In this document: one piece after another, positions 23,122-37,453 of the stretch
Layout of the letters: each line of letters opens with the position of its first letter
Position numbering within the stretch: the stretch's first letter is position 1
Assembly (NCBI RefSeq): GCF_030063355.1
Contig: NZ_JASISZ010000006.1
Coordinates: 158,295 to 207,703 of the forward strand
Reading direction: 5' to 3'
Length of the DNA: 49,409 nucleotides
DNA from: Streptomyces sp. PH10-H1
GTDB lineage: Bacteria > Actinomycetota > Actinomycetes > Streptomycetales > Streptomycetaceae
The notes under the pieces: model-generated
The model's database searches: none
Seen by the model: the letters and a program-made list of their open reading frames with translations, nothing else
What the model was told of the DNA's origin: nothing
Program-made: the position numbers and the translations under genes

Positions 23122-25152
23122 ATGAAGAGCCAGGTGAAAAGCCCGGCGAAGAGCCCGGTGAAGAGCCCGGTGATCAACCCGCTGGAAAGCGCGGTGCCCG
23201 CGCCCGTGGAGGTCGAAGAGGCCGAGGCGTCGATCGTCGAGAACTACCCGCACCTCGTGCGGCTGGCCTATCTGACGCTGCCGGCCGGCCTCGGCCGGCA
23301 CCGCAGGTTGCTGGCCGCGCACACCCTCGTGCAGCGGGCGCTGCCGCGCGGGCGGCGGGCGCCCGACCCGGTCGCCGCCGATGCGGCCGGGCCACGCGGC
23401 GGCACGCCGGATCCGGCGTACGCACTGGTGCGCCAGGAAGTGCTGCGCCGTGCGGTGGCGTACGGGGAGGAGACCGGGTGGCGCCGACGGGCCCGCGCCG
23501 CCGGCACCTGGCTGCCGCTGCCGCATGTGTGGGGGCTGCGACTGCACCCCAAGGCGGGCGGGACGGACGAACTCGCCCTCGACCGGAGCCTCTCGGAGCT
23601 CGGCAGTTCCGCCAGGGCGGCGTTCGCGCTGAGCGCCCTGGAGGGGCTGGCCGACCGGGAGGTCCGTGAGGTGCTCGCCGCGGCGGGTGTCGCCGATCCC
23701 CGCGCGGCGGCCGTTGATGCGGCCGCGGCCTCCGGCGAGGGTGGCGAGGGCGGCGAGCGGCTCCAGGCGCTGCTCGGCGGGGGCGAGTTCGACCCCTGCA
23801 CGGTGCAGGCCCGGCCGACCGACCTGCTGCGCAGGCGGCAGCACGTACGGGCCGGCACGGTCACGGCCGCGGCCGTGGTGGTCGCGGCGGTGCTGCTGTC
23901 CTGGGCGGGCGCCGACGGCGGCCCCGCGCCGTACGCGGCCGCCGGGACCCCCGCAGGGTCCGCGAACCCGTTGGAGCCGACGGCGCTGGCGCGGGCCGGC
24001 GGCACCCTCTGGCAGCACACGTCACGGATGGACTTCACCGCCTGGCCCGCCAGGGGCGGCCGGCTGGACGACACCGAACTGCTGCGCCGTGCGCTCGCGG
24101 TGTGGTCGCGGCCCGGGGAACGGGTCCAGGTCTCGGCGACCCCCGGCACCTCGCGCGGCCTGCCCGCGCAGCCGCCGCAGCTGCTGTACGCGGGCGATGT
24201 CGGCCAGGCCGCAGTGGTCGTGCTCTACGACGGAATGCGGATCGTCCGGTACGCCGAGCCGCACGACGGCGAGGGCTCCGCGGCACTGGACTTCGCGCGG
24301 GTGGACGACGCGGACGTCACCACCGGCGCGGCCGTCGTCGTCGGCCGCGCCGACGGCGACACCCGCTATCTGACGGCTCCCTGGGTCGACGACGCACAGA
24401 CCCGCGATCTGCTCCAGCCCAACCGGCCCGGGCAGCCGCTGCGTGTCGCGGCCGACGGGGTGACCGACCCGGTGCGTACCCCCGGCGCGGGCGCCGCGGC
24501 GGGCGCGTGCGGGACGGCATGGCCGGTGCTGCAGTTCCGTTCCTCGGCGAAGATCGTGGAACAGCACTCGTTCCTGCTGACCGACCTGGGCGATCTGACC
24601 CCGGTCCATCTCACGTACACGCCTCCGCCGGGCGGGTCCGCTCCCGACCGACAGCCGCGCGAGGCCACCGGATCGCAGGCCCTGCTGAACTGGGCGCACA
24701 GCGCGTGCCGGCTGGGAACGCTGCGCGGCCAGGGCGTACGGGCCGTCGACAACTGGGAGTTCGCCGAGCAGCGGCTGCCCGAGGGCGGCGCCTCCGCGTC
24801 CTGGGTGTGCACGCGTGCGGACACCTGGCGCGGCCCCGGCCGGGCGATCGTGCAGTTCCAGTCCCCCGACGCGCCGGCCACCGACCCTGGGGCGGTGGCC
24901 GCGCAGGCCGAGAACACCAGCGCGTGCAGCCGCTTCGGCCAGCATGTGCTGGCCGGCGTCATGTGGAAGTCCCCGGCCGGTCACTGGTATCTGCTCGCGG
25001 CCGGCAGCCGTGATGTGACCCGGGTCGCGGCATCGGGCGGAGTGCACGCGAGCGTGGACGGCCCGCTGCTCGCCGTCCGGGCGGACCGCGGCGCCGACGC
25101 CAGGCTGACGGCCCGGCTGACGACCGGCGGAACGCTGGACGCCTTGCGGTAG
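23122..25152 (+). CDS. Membrane protein with degenerate sigma-factor-like N-terminus and large extracytoplasmic domain
   Basis: The product is 676 residues; the ATG at 23122 follows ggtgagg. Residues 2-17 are four KSxx units. Residues 38-75 (NYPHLVRLAYLTLPAGLGRH, LLAAHTLVQRAL) look like a sigma-70 region 2 helix pair. Residues 155-200 (LSELGSSARAAFALSALEGL, ADREVREVLAAAGV) look like region 4 with its helix-turn-helix. A single membrane segment follows at about 246-262 (TAAAVVVAAVLLSWAGA). About 410 extracytoplasmic residues contain four or more cysteines (GACGTAW, SACRLG, SWVCTR, SACSRF). This is not a standard sigma factor or anti-sigma factor. It lies convergent to the amylase gene with a strong terminator between. 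Function unknown; a membrane-tethered sigma-like or anti-sigma-like sensor is a hypothesis. Confidence 0.8.
   Translation: MKSQVKSPAKSPVKSPVINPLESAVPAPVEVEEAEASIVENYPHLVRLAYLTLPAGLGRHRRLLAAHTLVQRALPRGRRAPDPVAADAAGPRGGTPDPAYALVRQEVLRRAVAYGEETGWRRRARAAGTWLPLPHVWGLRLHPKAGGTDELALDRSLSELGSSARAAFALSALEGLADREVREVLAAAGVADPRAAAVDAAAASGEGGEGGERLQALLGGGEFDPCTVQARPTDLLRRRQHVRAGTVTAAAVVVAAVLLSWAGADGGPAPYAAAGTPAGSANPLEPTALARAGGTLWQHTSRMDFTAWPARGGRLDDTELLRRALAVWSRPGERVQVSATPGTSRGLPAQPPQLLYAGDVGQAAVVVLYDGMRIVRYAEPHDGEGSAALDFARVDDADVTTGAAVVVGRADGDTRYLTAPWVDDAQTRDLLQPNRPGQPLRVAADGVTDPVRTPGAGAAAGACGTAWPVLQFRSSAKIVEQHSFLLTDLGDLTPVHLTYTPPPGGSAPDRQPREATGSQALLNWAHSACRLGTLRGQGVRAVDNWEFAEQRLPEGGASASWVCTRADTWRGPGRAIVQFQSPDAPATDPGAVAAQAENTSACSRFGQHVLAGVMWKSPAGHWYLLAAGSRDVTRVAASGGVHASVDGPLLAVRADRGADARLTARLTTGGTLDALR
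23125..23172 (+). repeat. Four 12-bp in-frame repeats at the start of the gene
   Basis: Units such as aagagcccggtg occur four times in a row (two identical, two with two changes each) directly after the start codon. They encode KSQV, KSPA, KSPV and KSPV. Copy-number change would alter only the length of the cytoplasmic N-terminus. Confidence 0.85.
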
Positions 25153-25213
25153 ACGCGGTAGGCGCGGTAAACGCTGACGCCCATGATCGATCTTGAACGC
25201 GCCCTGCACGAAA

Positions 25214-25256
25214 AGAGGACGGCCCGCCCGGGTGTGCCCCGGGCGGGCCGTCCTCT
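25214..25256. terminator. Strong bidirectional terminator
   Basis: A 19-bp perfect GC-rich stem (25214-25232 with 25238-25256) closes a 5-nt loop between convergent genes. It should stop transcription from the sigma-like membrane gene and from the amylase-pullulanase gene. Confidence 0.93.
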
Positions 25257-25287
25257 CGTTCCGCGCGCCGATCGTTCCGCGCGCCGG

Positions 25288-30699
<5,412 letters not shown>

Positions 30700-30806
30700 G
30701 GGCGGGTCTCCTCGGGGCGGAAAGCTCGTGCCGGGGCACTACGCGCCGAGTCCCACGGCCACCCGGCTCCACCGCCGGGCGCTGCGGACGCTATCGCTGC
30801 CGAGAC

Positions 30807-30826
30807 CTTGCAGCAAGACCTTGCAA
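30807..30826. promoter_or_regulatory. MalR-type operator, amylase-proximal
   Basis: The sequence cttgcagcaagaccttgcaa contains the symmetric cttgc-a-gcaag followed by another cttgca. CTTGCAG repeats are the known binding element of the Streptomyces maltose repressor MalR/Reg1 at amylase and malE promoters. The site is 108 bp from the amylase start. Confidence 0.7.
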
Positions 30827-30908
30827 CGCACTTCTTCGCCCCCTGGGCCTGCACCGGACATCCGCAGGTAACGGGGATGTCACATTCGGAGGACCTGCGG
30901 GAATCTTT

Positions 30909-30928
30909 CTTGCAGGCTCTTTCGCAAG
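30909..30928. promoter_or_regulatory. MalR-type operator, malE-proximal
   Basis: The sequence cttgcaggctctttcgcaag has the inverted pair cttgc/gcaag with a 10-bp gap and begins with a perfect CTTGCAG. It is 112 bp before the malE start. Together with 30807-30826 it gives one operator for each divergent promoter within the 340-bp gap 30700-31039. Confidence 0.68.
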
Positions 30929-31039
30929 GACTTACAACGCTGTTACGTTCCTGCCCAGCCCGAGCAGTCGCATGGGACAAGCGGCGTGCATCACCCACTC
31001 CAGGGTGAACCGGGTTTTACCCTCATCAAGGAGACAGGT

Positions 31040-32335
31040 ATGCGACGCGGCATATCCGCCGTGGCGATGGCCGCGGCCATCGTTCTCGGGGCCACCGCCT
31101 GTGGCGGCAGCAGCGACAGCAAGAGCGCCAACGACGCGGCGAAGGACCCGGCCGGAGTCTCCGGTGACATCACGTACTGGGACACCTCGGACGCCGCCAA
31201 CGAGGCTCCCGTCTACCAGAGCCTGATCAAGGACTTCATGGCGAAGTACCCGAAGATCAAGGTCAACTACGTCAACGTCCCGTTCGCCGACGTCGAGAAG
31301 AAGTTCAAGACGGCGGCGCAGAGCGGCAAGGGTGCCCCGGACGTGGTCAGGACCGATGTCGGTCTGATCCCGGAGTACGCCTCCCTGAGCTACATCGCCC
31401 CGCTGGACGGCACCGCCGCCCTGAAGGACGCCGGCGACTTCACCCAGGGCCCGCTCAACACCACCAAGTACGAGGGCAAGACCTACGGCGTCCCGTCGGT
31501 CACCGACACTCTCGGCCTCCTGTACAACAAGGAGGTCTTCGCCAAGGCCGGCATCACGAAGCCGCCGGCCACGTGGGACGAGTTCATCTCGGTCTCGAAG
31601 ACGATCAAGGACAAGACCGGGGTCACCGGCACCTACGTCAACCCGGACACGTACTTCCTGATGCCGCTGCTCTTCGGCGAGGGCACCGACCTCGCGGACC
31701 CGGCCGCCAAGAAGATCACGATCAACTCGCCCGAGGCGGTCAAGGCGGTCACCACCGCCAAGAAGATCTACGACACCTCGTCGTCGAAGGTCGACTTCGC
31801 CAGCGCCTACGACAACATGCAGACCTCGTTCAAGAACGGCAAGGTCGCCATGCTGATCCAGGGCCCCTGGTCCGTCAGTGACGACGTCAGCGGCTCGGCC
31901 TTCAAGGGCAAGGAGTCCAACCTCGGCTACGCCCCGGTCCCGGCCGGCTCCACCGGCAAGGCCCAGGCCCCGACCGGCGGCCACGATCTCGCGGTCTACC
32001 AGGGCTCCAAGAACCTGGACGCCGGCTACCTGTTCACCCAGTTCATGACCTCCTCGGCGAGCCAGGTCACGATCGCCACCAAGACCGGCACCCTGCCGAC
32101 CCGGACCTCCGCCTACACCGCCGCGGTCACCGCCGACCCGAAGATCGCCGGCTTCAAGGGGATCATGGACACCGCCCGCCCCCGCGTGGCGCTGCCCCAG
32201 GTCGGCAGCCTCTTCACCCCGCTCCAGCAGCAGTACGTGAAGATCCTGCAGGGCCAGGTCTCGGTCCAGGACGGTCTGAACGCCGCCGCCGATGAATTCG
32301 GCAAGCTCCTGCCGGGCTTCTCGGTCGCCAAGTAA
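31040..32335 (+). CDS. malE: Maltose/maltodextrin-binding lipoprotein
   Basis: Binds malto-oligosaccharides outside the membrane and hands them to MalF/MalG. The product is 431 residues. The lipoprotein signal MRRGISAVAMAAAIVLGATA ends at a cysteine (TACGG lipobox). The family-1 solute-binding-protein pattern is visible as DITYWDTSDAANEAPVYQSL, APDVVRTDVGLIPEYA, YGVPSVTDTLGLLYNKEVFA and GKVAMLIQGPWSV. The ATG at 31040 follows aaggag. It is the first gene of malE-malF-malG-aglA. Expression probably depends on the CTTGCAG sites upstream, with MalR as repressor and maltose or maltotriose as inducer. Confidence 0.95.
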   Translation: MRRGISAVAMAAAIVLGATACGGSSDSKSANDAAKDPAGVSGDITYWDTSDAANEAPVYQSLIKDFMAKYPKIKVNYVNVPFADVEKKFKTAAQSGKGAPDVVRTDVGLIPEYASLSYIAPLDGTAALKDAGDFTQGPLNTTKYEGKTYGVPSVTDTLGLLYNKEVFAKAGITKPPATWDEFISVSKTIKDKTGVTGTYVNPDTYFLMPLLFGEGTDLADPAAKKITINSPEAVKAVTTAKKIYDTSSSKVDFASAYDNMQTSFKNGKVAMLIQGPWSVSDDVSGSAFKGKESNLGYAPVPAGSTGKAQAPTGGHDLAVYQGSKNLDAGYLFTQFMTSSASQVTIATKTGTLPTRTSAYTAAVTADPKIAGFKGIMDTARPRVALPQVGSLFTPLQQQYVKILQGQVSVQDGLNAAADEFGKLLPGFSVAK

Positions 32336-32607
32336 CCGCCGCTCCACAGGCACCAGACTCCGGTCCGGCCGGCCGGGGCCCCTGTCCTCCTCCGGGAGGG
32401 CCGGGGCCCACGCGCCCGGCCGTCCGGACCGGGCCGAACGCGCGGCCCCGGGGATCGAGCCACCCCGCCCGCCCCGCTCCGAGGGGCGCTCCGGGGCCGC
32501 GACACCACACCGCACCACCGTCACCGCACCACCGTGAACGGCAGCACCGTCACCACACCACCGTGAACCGCACCATCATCCGTAATCGTGGAAAGAGCCG
32601 ATGAGCG
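32336..32607 (+). other. malE-malF intergenic region with G+C-rich hairpin potential
   Basis: This 272-bp gap inside the operon starts with a block of imperfectly self-complementary G+C-rich sequence at about 32371-32412 (including cctcc-tccg-ggagg). It ends with a duplicated 29-bp sequence. No gene was seen. Structured malE-malF gaps commonly protect the upstream transcript or thin out transcription, so that binding protein exceeds permease; that is inferred here. Confidence 0.5.
32516..32573 (+). repeat. 29-bp sequence in two tandem copies
   Basis: Copies 32516-32544 and 32545-32573 both follow the pattern caccgtcaccRcaccaccgt followed by gaacSgcas; they differ at only a few positions. They lie 35 bp before the malF start. 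Confidence 0.75.
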
Positions 32608-33591
32608 ATGACCACCGCAACCCTTGACAGGCAACCGCGCGGCAAGGCCCCGCGCGCCGGACTCGCGACGTCATTCAAGCGGTCATGGGACAAGCACTGG
32701 TACGCCTGGGCCATGGTCGCCCCGGTGGTCCTCGTGATCGGCGTCCTGGTCCTCTACCCGCTGGGATACGGCGCCTACCTGTCGTTCACCAACGCGACCG
32801 AGCTGAACGCCGCCAAGGACATCGGCCCGATCCACAAAGCAGCCACCTACAGCGTCGTGGGCTTCGACAACTACTGGAAGATCATCTCCGGCCAGGACGG
32901 CGACTTCTACCCCCGCCTCACCTGGACCGTGATCTGGACGGTCACCTGTGTCGCCTTCACCTACGGCATCGGTATGGGCATGGCGACGCTGCTCAACCGC
33001 CCGGTGAAGTTCCGGCTCTTCTACCGCCTCGCGCTGATCCTGCCCTGGGCGATCCCGGCCTTCGTCGGCATCTTCGCCTGGCGCCTGATGCTCAACTCGC
33101 AGTACGGCGTGTTCAACACGATCCTCACGCATGTCGGCATCCCGGCCCAGAACTGGCTGGGCACTCCCTTCGCCCAGAAGGTCGCCGTCATCATGGTCAA
33201 CGTCTGGGTGGGCGTGCCCTTCATGATGGTCGCCCTGCTCGGCGGCATGCAGTCGGTCCCCAAGGAGCTCTACGAGGCCGCCGAGATGGACGGGGCCTCC
33301 CCCTGGCAGCGGTTCCACAACGTCACGCTGCCGGGCCTGCGCCCGGTGAGCAACACGGTGATCCTGCTCGGCGTGATCTGGACCTTCAACATGTTCCCGA
33401 TCATCTTCCTGCTGCTGGGCCAGAACACCACCGGGGACACCGACATCCTCGTGACCTACGCCTATCGCAAGGCGTTCACCGGGGTGTCCGACTACTCCGG
33501 CGCCGCGTCCTACGGCATGGTCATCCTCGCCATCCTGCTGGTCTTCTCGACCTTCTACCGGCGTTACCAGGCCAAGACCGAGCAGGCGTAA
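32608..33591 (+). CDS. malF: Maltose ABC transporter permease
   Basis: The product is 327 residues with six hydrophobic helices; the first is WAMVAPVVLVIGVLVLYPLG. The cytoplasmic EAA loop that docks the ATPase is visible as ELYEAAEMDGASPWQRFHNV followed by TLPGLRP. A large insertion after helix 1 (NATELNAAKDIGPIHKAATY) is typical of MalF-type permeases. The start is the ATG at 32608. It is followed six bases later by malG with an aaggag site between. No ATP-binding subunit gene is present here; in Streptomyces the shared ATPase MsiK normally energises such importers. Confidence 0.95.
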   Translation: MTTATLDRQPRGKAPRAGLATSFKRSWDKHWYAWAMVAPVVLVIGVLVLYPLGYGAYLSFTNATELNAAKDIGPIHKAATYSVVGFDNYWKIISGQDGDFYPRLTWTVIWTVTCVAFTYGIGMGMATLLNRPVKFRLFYRLALILPWAIPAFVGIFAWRLMLNSQYGVFNTILTHVGIPAQNWLGTPFAQKVAVIMVNVWVGVPFMMVALLGGMQSVPKELYEAAEMDGASPWQRFHNVTLPGLRPVSNTVILLGVIWTFNMFPIIFLLLGQNTTGDTDILVTYAYRKAFTGVSDYSGAASYGMVILAILLVFSTFYRRYQAKTEQA

Positions 33592-33597
33592 GGAGCC

Positions 33598-34515
33598 ATG
33601 ACGATGAGTGCGACAGCCCCCACCAGCCCGGCGGAGACCGCCGGCACCACCCGCCCGGACGCCGTGGCCATCACCCGCCCGGGCCGCAAGCGCGGCGAGC
33701 GCAGCCCGCTGGCCTCGGTCGCGCTGCACGGCACGCTCCTGACCGCCGCCGCGATCGCCGTCTTCCCGGCGCTGTGGATCGCGTTCATCTCGTTCGGCCC
33801 GGCGAACGCCTGGACGGACCCGGGCCAGATCGTCAGCCATCTGAGCCTGCAGAACTACCGGACCATCCTGCACACCAACTTCCCGAAGTGGTTCCTCAAC
33901 TCGGTGATCGTCGCGGCCGCGACGACCGTCCTTGGGGTCGCGCTCTCGGCGAGCGCCGGTTACGCCATCTCGCGGATGAAGTTCCCCGGCCACCGGCAGC
34001 TGATGTGGACCTTCCTGACCACGCAGATGTTCCCGATGGCCGTCCTGATCGTGCCGCTGTACAACCTGCTCGGCCAGCTCGGGCTCCTCGACAGCTACTT
34101 CGGCCTGGTCATCACCTACTGCACGATCTCGGTGCCGTTCTGCGCCTGGATGCTCAAGGGGTACTTCGACACCATCCCGCACGAGATCGACGAGGCGGGC
34201 CGGATCGACGGCCTGACCCCGTTCGGCACCTTCTGGCGGCTGATCCTGCCGCTGGCCCGGCCGGGCCTGGCCGTCACCGCGTTCTACAGTTTCCTGACCG
34301 CGTGGGGCGAGGTCGCCTACGCCAGCCAGTTCATGAGCAGCAACGAGAACTACACGCTGGCGGTCGGCATCGGCACCTACGTCACCGACCAGCGTGCACA
34401 GTGGGGTTCGATGACCGCCGCCGCGGTGATCATCGCGATCCCGGCCGCCCTGGTCTTCTTCGTGGTCCAGCGCCACCTGGTGTCCGGCCTGACTGCCGGT
34501 GCCGCCAAGTCGTGA
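33598..34515 (+). CDS. malG: Maltose ABC transporter permease
   Basis: The product is 305 residues with six hydrophobic helices after a polar N-terminus. The EAA loop is EIDEAGRIDGLTPFGTFWRL followed by ILPLARPG. The protein ends GAAKS, as typical MalG proteins end in a short Gly/Lys tail that contacts the ATPase region. Translation starts at the ATG at 33598 with aaggag (33590-33595) or at a second ATG two codons later (33604). It is tightly linked to malF, so the two subunits are made together. Confidence 0.95.
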   Translation: MTMSATAPTSPAETAGTTRPDAVAITRPGRKRGERSPLASVALHGTLLTAAAIAVFPALWIAFISFGPANAWTDPGQIVSHLSLQNYRTILHTNFPKWFLNSVIVAAATTVLGVALSASAGYAISRMKFPGHRQLMWTFLTTQMFPMAVLIVPLYNLLGQLGLLDSYFGLVITYCTISVPFCAWMLKGYFDTIPHEIDEAGRIDGLTPFGTFWRLILPLARPGLAVTAFYSFLTAWGEVAYASQFMSSNENYTLAVGIGTYVTDQRAQWGSMTAAAVIIAIPAALVFFVVQRHLVSGLTAGAAKS

Positions 34516-34595
34516 CCGACATGTAACGGCCTGACCGACACGTACCAACAGCACCACCGCCACCTGTCGTTCCCCCGCACCCATAAAGGGAATCA

Positions 34596-36290
34596 ATGAG
34601 CCAGCACCTCACCGACGCGCCCCGCTCCGCCGCCGACAACGCCGCCGACGCCGGGCGCAGAGACTGGTGGCGTGACGCGGTGATCTACCAGGTCTACCCG
34701 CGCAGCTTCGCCGACGGCGACGGCGACGGCGTGGGCGACCTGCCCGGCATCACCGCCCGCCTGCCCTACCTCCGGGGACTCGGCGTGGACGCCGTATGGC
34801 TGTCGCCGTTCTACGCCTCCCCGCAGGCCGACGGCGGCTACGACGTGGCCGACTACCGCGCCGTCGACCCGGTGTTCGGCACCCTGACCGACGCCGACGA
34901 CCTGGTGCGGGCGGCCCACGCGCTGAACCTGCGGGTCATCGTGGACGTGGTCCCGAACCACTGCTCGGACCAGCACGAGTGGTTCAAGCAGGCGCTGCGC
35001 GAGGGCACCGGATCCCCGATCCGCGAGCGCTTCCACTTCCGCCCCGGCAAGGGCGACAGTGGTGAACTCCCGCCCAACGACTGGGAGTCGATTTTCGGCG
35101 GACCGGCCTGGACGCGGACCGTAAACGCTGACGGCACCCCCGGCGACTGGTACCTCCACCTGTTCGCCGCCGAGCAGCCGGACTTCAACTGGGACCACCC
35201 GGCCGTGCACGACGAGTTCCGCTCCGTGCTGCGCTTCTGGCTGGACCTGGGCATCGACGGCTTCCGGATCGACGTCGCCCACGGCCTGGTCAAGGCCGAG
35301 GGCCTGCCCGACATCGGCTCCCACGAGCAACTCAAGCTGCTGGGCACCGCGTCGATGCCGTACTTCGACCAGGACGGCGTGCACGAGATCTACCGCAGCT
35401 GGCGCAAGATCCTCGACGAGTACTCCCCCGACCTCCGGCCGGGAGGTGCCCCCAGCGACCGGATCGCCGTCGCCGAGGCGTGGACGCCGACGGTCGAGCG
35501 CAGCGCGCTGTACCTGCGCCCGGACGAGCTGCACCAGGCGTTCAACTTCGAGTACCTGACGTCCGGTTGGGACGCCGTCACGCTGCGCCGGGTCATCGAC
35601 GGTTCGCTGACCGCGATGAGCACCGTCGGCGCGCCCGCGACCTGGGTGCTGTCCAACCACGACGTGGTGCGGCATTCCACTCGCTTCGCCGACGGCGACG
35701 AGGCGCGCGGTCTGCGCCGGGCCCGCGCCGCGACCCTGCTGATGCTGGCACTGCCCGGCTCCGCCTATCTGTACCAGGGCGAGGAGTTGGGCCTTCCCGA
35801 GGTCACCGACCTGCCGGACGAGGTGCGCCAGGACCCGGCGTTCTTCCGCAACGCCGGCCAGGACGGCACCCGCGACGGCTGCCGCGTACCGCTGCCGTGG
35901 TCGGGCGAGCGGGCTCCGTACGGCTTCGGCCCGGCCGAGGGCGGCCCGAGCTGGCTGCCGCAGCCCGACTGCTGGGCGGGGCTCAGTGTCGCGGCCCAGC
36001 AGGGCGACCCCACCTCCACGCTGGAGTTCTACCGCGGCGCGCTGGCCGTCCGCCGGGAGCACCCGGCGCTGGGCGCGGGCACCGATGTGACCTGGCTGGA
36101 AGCGCCGGACGGTGTGCTGGCGTTCCGCCGGGACAGCGGCAAAGGCACGTTCGTCTGCACGGCCAACATCACCGGAAACCCCGTCACGATCCCGGCGCCG
36201 GGCCGCGCGCTGCTCGCCAGTGGCGAATTCACGGTGGGCGGAGCGGATGCCGTCATCCCCGCTGACACGACGATTTGGTGGGCGATCTGA
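34596..36290 (+). CDS. aglA: Cytoplasmic alpha-glucosidase (GH13, oligo-1,4/1,6-glucosidase type)
   Basis: The product is 564 residues without a signal peptide. It hydrolyses imported malto-oligosaccharides to glucose. GH13 motifs are WRDAVIYQVYPRSFADGDGD at the start, DVVPNHCS, the nucleophile in DGFRIDVAHGL, the acid/base in VAEAWTPTVE and LSNHDVVRHSTRF. The glycine-rich GDGDGVGDLPGI is the usual loop of the alpha-glucosidase subfamily. The ATG at 34596 is preceded by aaaggga. It follows malG by 80 bp, in which no terminator is evident, and ends 34 bp before malR. Confidence 0.94.
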   Translation: MSQHLTDAPRSAADNAADAGRRDWWRDAVIYQVYPRSFADGDGDGVGDLPGITARLPYLRGLGVDAVWLSPFYASPQADGGYDVADYRAVDPVFGTLTDADDLVRAAHALNLRVIVDVVPNHCSDQHEWFKQALREGTGSPIRERFHFRPGKGDSGELPPNDWESIFGGPAWTRTVNADGTPGDWYLHLFAAEQPDFNWDHPAVHDEFRSVLRFWLDLGIDGFRIDVAHGLVKAEGLPDIGSHEQLKLLGTASMPYFDQDGVHEIYRSWRKILDEYSPDLRPGGAPSDRIAVAEAWTPTVERSALYLRPDELHQAFNFEYLTSGWDAVTLRRVIDGSLTAMSTVGAPATWVLSNHDVVRHSTRFADGDEARGLRRARAATLLMLALPGSAYLYQGEELGLPEVTDLPDEVRQDPAFFRNAGQDGTRDGCRVPLPWSGERAPYGFGPAEGGPSWLPQPDCWAGLSVAAQQGDPTSTLEFYRGALAVRREHPALGAGTDVTWLEAPDGVLAFRRDSGKGTFVCTANITGNPVTIPAPGRALLASGEFTVGGADAVIPADTTIWWAI

Positions 36291-36324
36291 CGTGGCGGCC
36301 ATCCGTCCCCTAGCATCCGGTGCT

Positions 36325-37416
36325 GTGACCGCAAGGCTTGCTGACATCGCAACCCAGGCGGGTGTCAGCGAAGCAACGGTCAGCCGCGTCCTCAACGGCA
36401 AGCCCGGCGTATCCGCCACCACCCGTGAATCCGTGCTGGCCGCCCTCGATCTGCTCGGCTACGAACGGCCGGTCCGGCTGCGGCAGCGCAGCGCGGGGCT
36501 GATCGGCCTGATCACCCCGGAACTGGAGAACCCGATCTTTCCCGCGTTCGCGCAGGTGATCGGCCAGGCGCTGACCCGCGACGGGTACACCCCGCTGCTG
36601 GCCACCCAGACGCCGGGCGGCTCGACCGAGGACGAGCTGGTCGAGATGCTCGTGGAACGCGGCGTCGCCGGGATCATCTTCGTCTCGGGCCTGCACGCCG
36701 ACTCCACCGCCGACACCGAGCGGTACGCCAGGCTGCACGGCCAGGGCGTTCCGTTCGTGCTGATCAACGGCTTCTCGGACCGGATCAAGGCGCCTTTCGT
36801 GTCCCCGGACGACCGGGGCGCGATGCGGCTGGCCGTCACCCATTTGGCGGCACTCGGACATGAGAAAATCGGACTGGCGGTCGGACCGAAGCGCTTTGTA
36901 CCGGTACTCCGCAAGATCCAGGGCTTCATCAGCAGCATGGAGGACGTGCTGGGCCTGACCGCCGAGCAGTCCGAGGAGTTGATCCAGCACTCTCTGTACA
37001 CGCTGGAAGGCGGCCAGGCGGCCGCGACGGCGCTCATCGAGTCCGGCTGCACGGCGATCGTCTGCGCGTCCGACATGATGGCGCTCGGCGCGATCCGGGC
37101 CGCCCGGCAGCAGGGCCTGTCGGTGCCCGGAGATGTCTCCGTCGTCGGTTTCGACGACTCCCCGCTGATCGCCTTCACGGATCCGCCCCTGACGACCATC
37201 AGGCAGCCCGTGGCCGCCATGGGGCAGGCGGCGGTGCGGGCGCTGCTGGAGGAGATCGGCGGCACTCCTGCCCCGCACAGCGAGTTCGTCTTCCTCCCCG
37301 AGCTGGTCGTTCGCGGTTCAACGGCGGCGGTGCCGAGCGGCCCCGCACCGGCGCTCCTGGTCCAGCAGTCGGCCGGAATGCGTACACCGAATGCACAGGG
37401 TCCGTCCGGCGTCTGA
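36325..37416 (+). CDS. malR: LacI-family maltose repressor
   Basis: The product is 363 residues. The N-terminal helix-turn-helix is VTARLADIATQAGVSEATVS, then RVLNGKPGVSATTRESVLAA and the hinge LDLLGYERP. The effector domain is the periplasmic-binding-protein-like fold, with SAGLIGLITPELENPIFPAF, GHEKIGLAVGP, CASDMMALGAIRAA and VVGFDDSPLIAF. The GTG at 36325 is the start. In Streptomyces this protein represses malEFG and amylase genes through CTTGCAG elements, which occur at 30807-30826 and 30909-30928. Here it lies at the end of the mal gene run, downstream of aglA. Confidence 0.93.
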   Translation: MTARLADIATQAGVSEATVSRVLNGKPGVSATTRESVLAALDLLGYERPVRLRQRSAGLIGLITPELENPIFPAFAQVIGQALTRDGYTPLLATQTPGGSTEDELVEMLVERGVAGIIFVSGLHADSTADTERYARLHGQGVPFVLINGFSDRIKAPFVSPDDRGAMRLAVTHLAALGHEKIGLAVGPKRFVPVLRKIQGFISSMEDVLGLTAEQSEELIQHSLYTLEGGQAAATALIESGCTAIVCASDMMALGAIRAARQQGLSVPGDVSVVGFDDSPLIAFTDPPLTTIRQPVAAMGQAAVRALLEEIGGTPAPHSEFVFLPELVVRGSTAAVPSGPAPALLVQQSAGMRTPNAQGPSGV

Positions 37417-37453
37417 TCGGCAAGGTCCTGTGGGTCTGGCAGACTGTTCCTCC

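Noticed and set aside
32608..34515. Search for an ATP-binding subunit gene in the mal operon
   Set aside because: None is present. This is normal for Streptomyces sugar importers that share MsiK, so it was not counted as a deletion.
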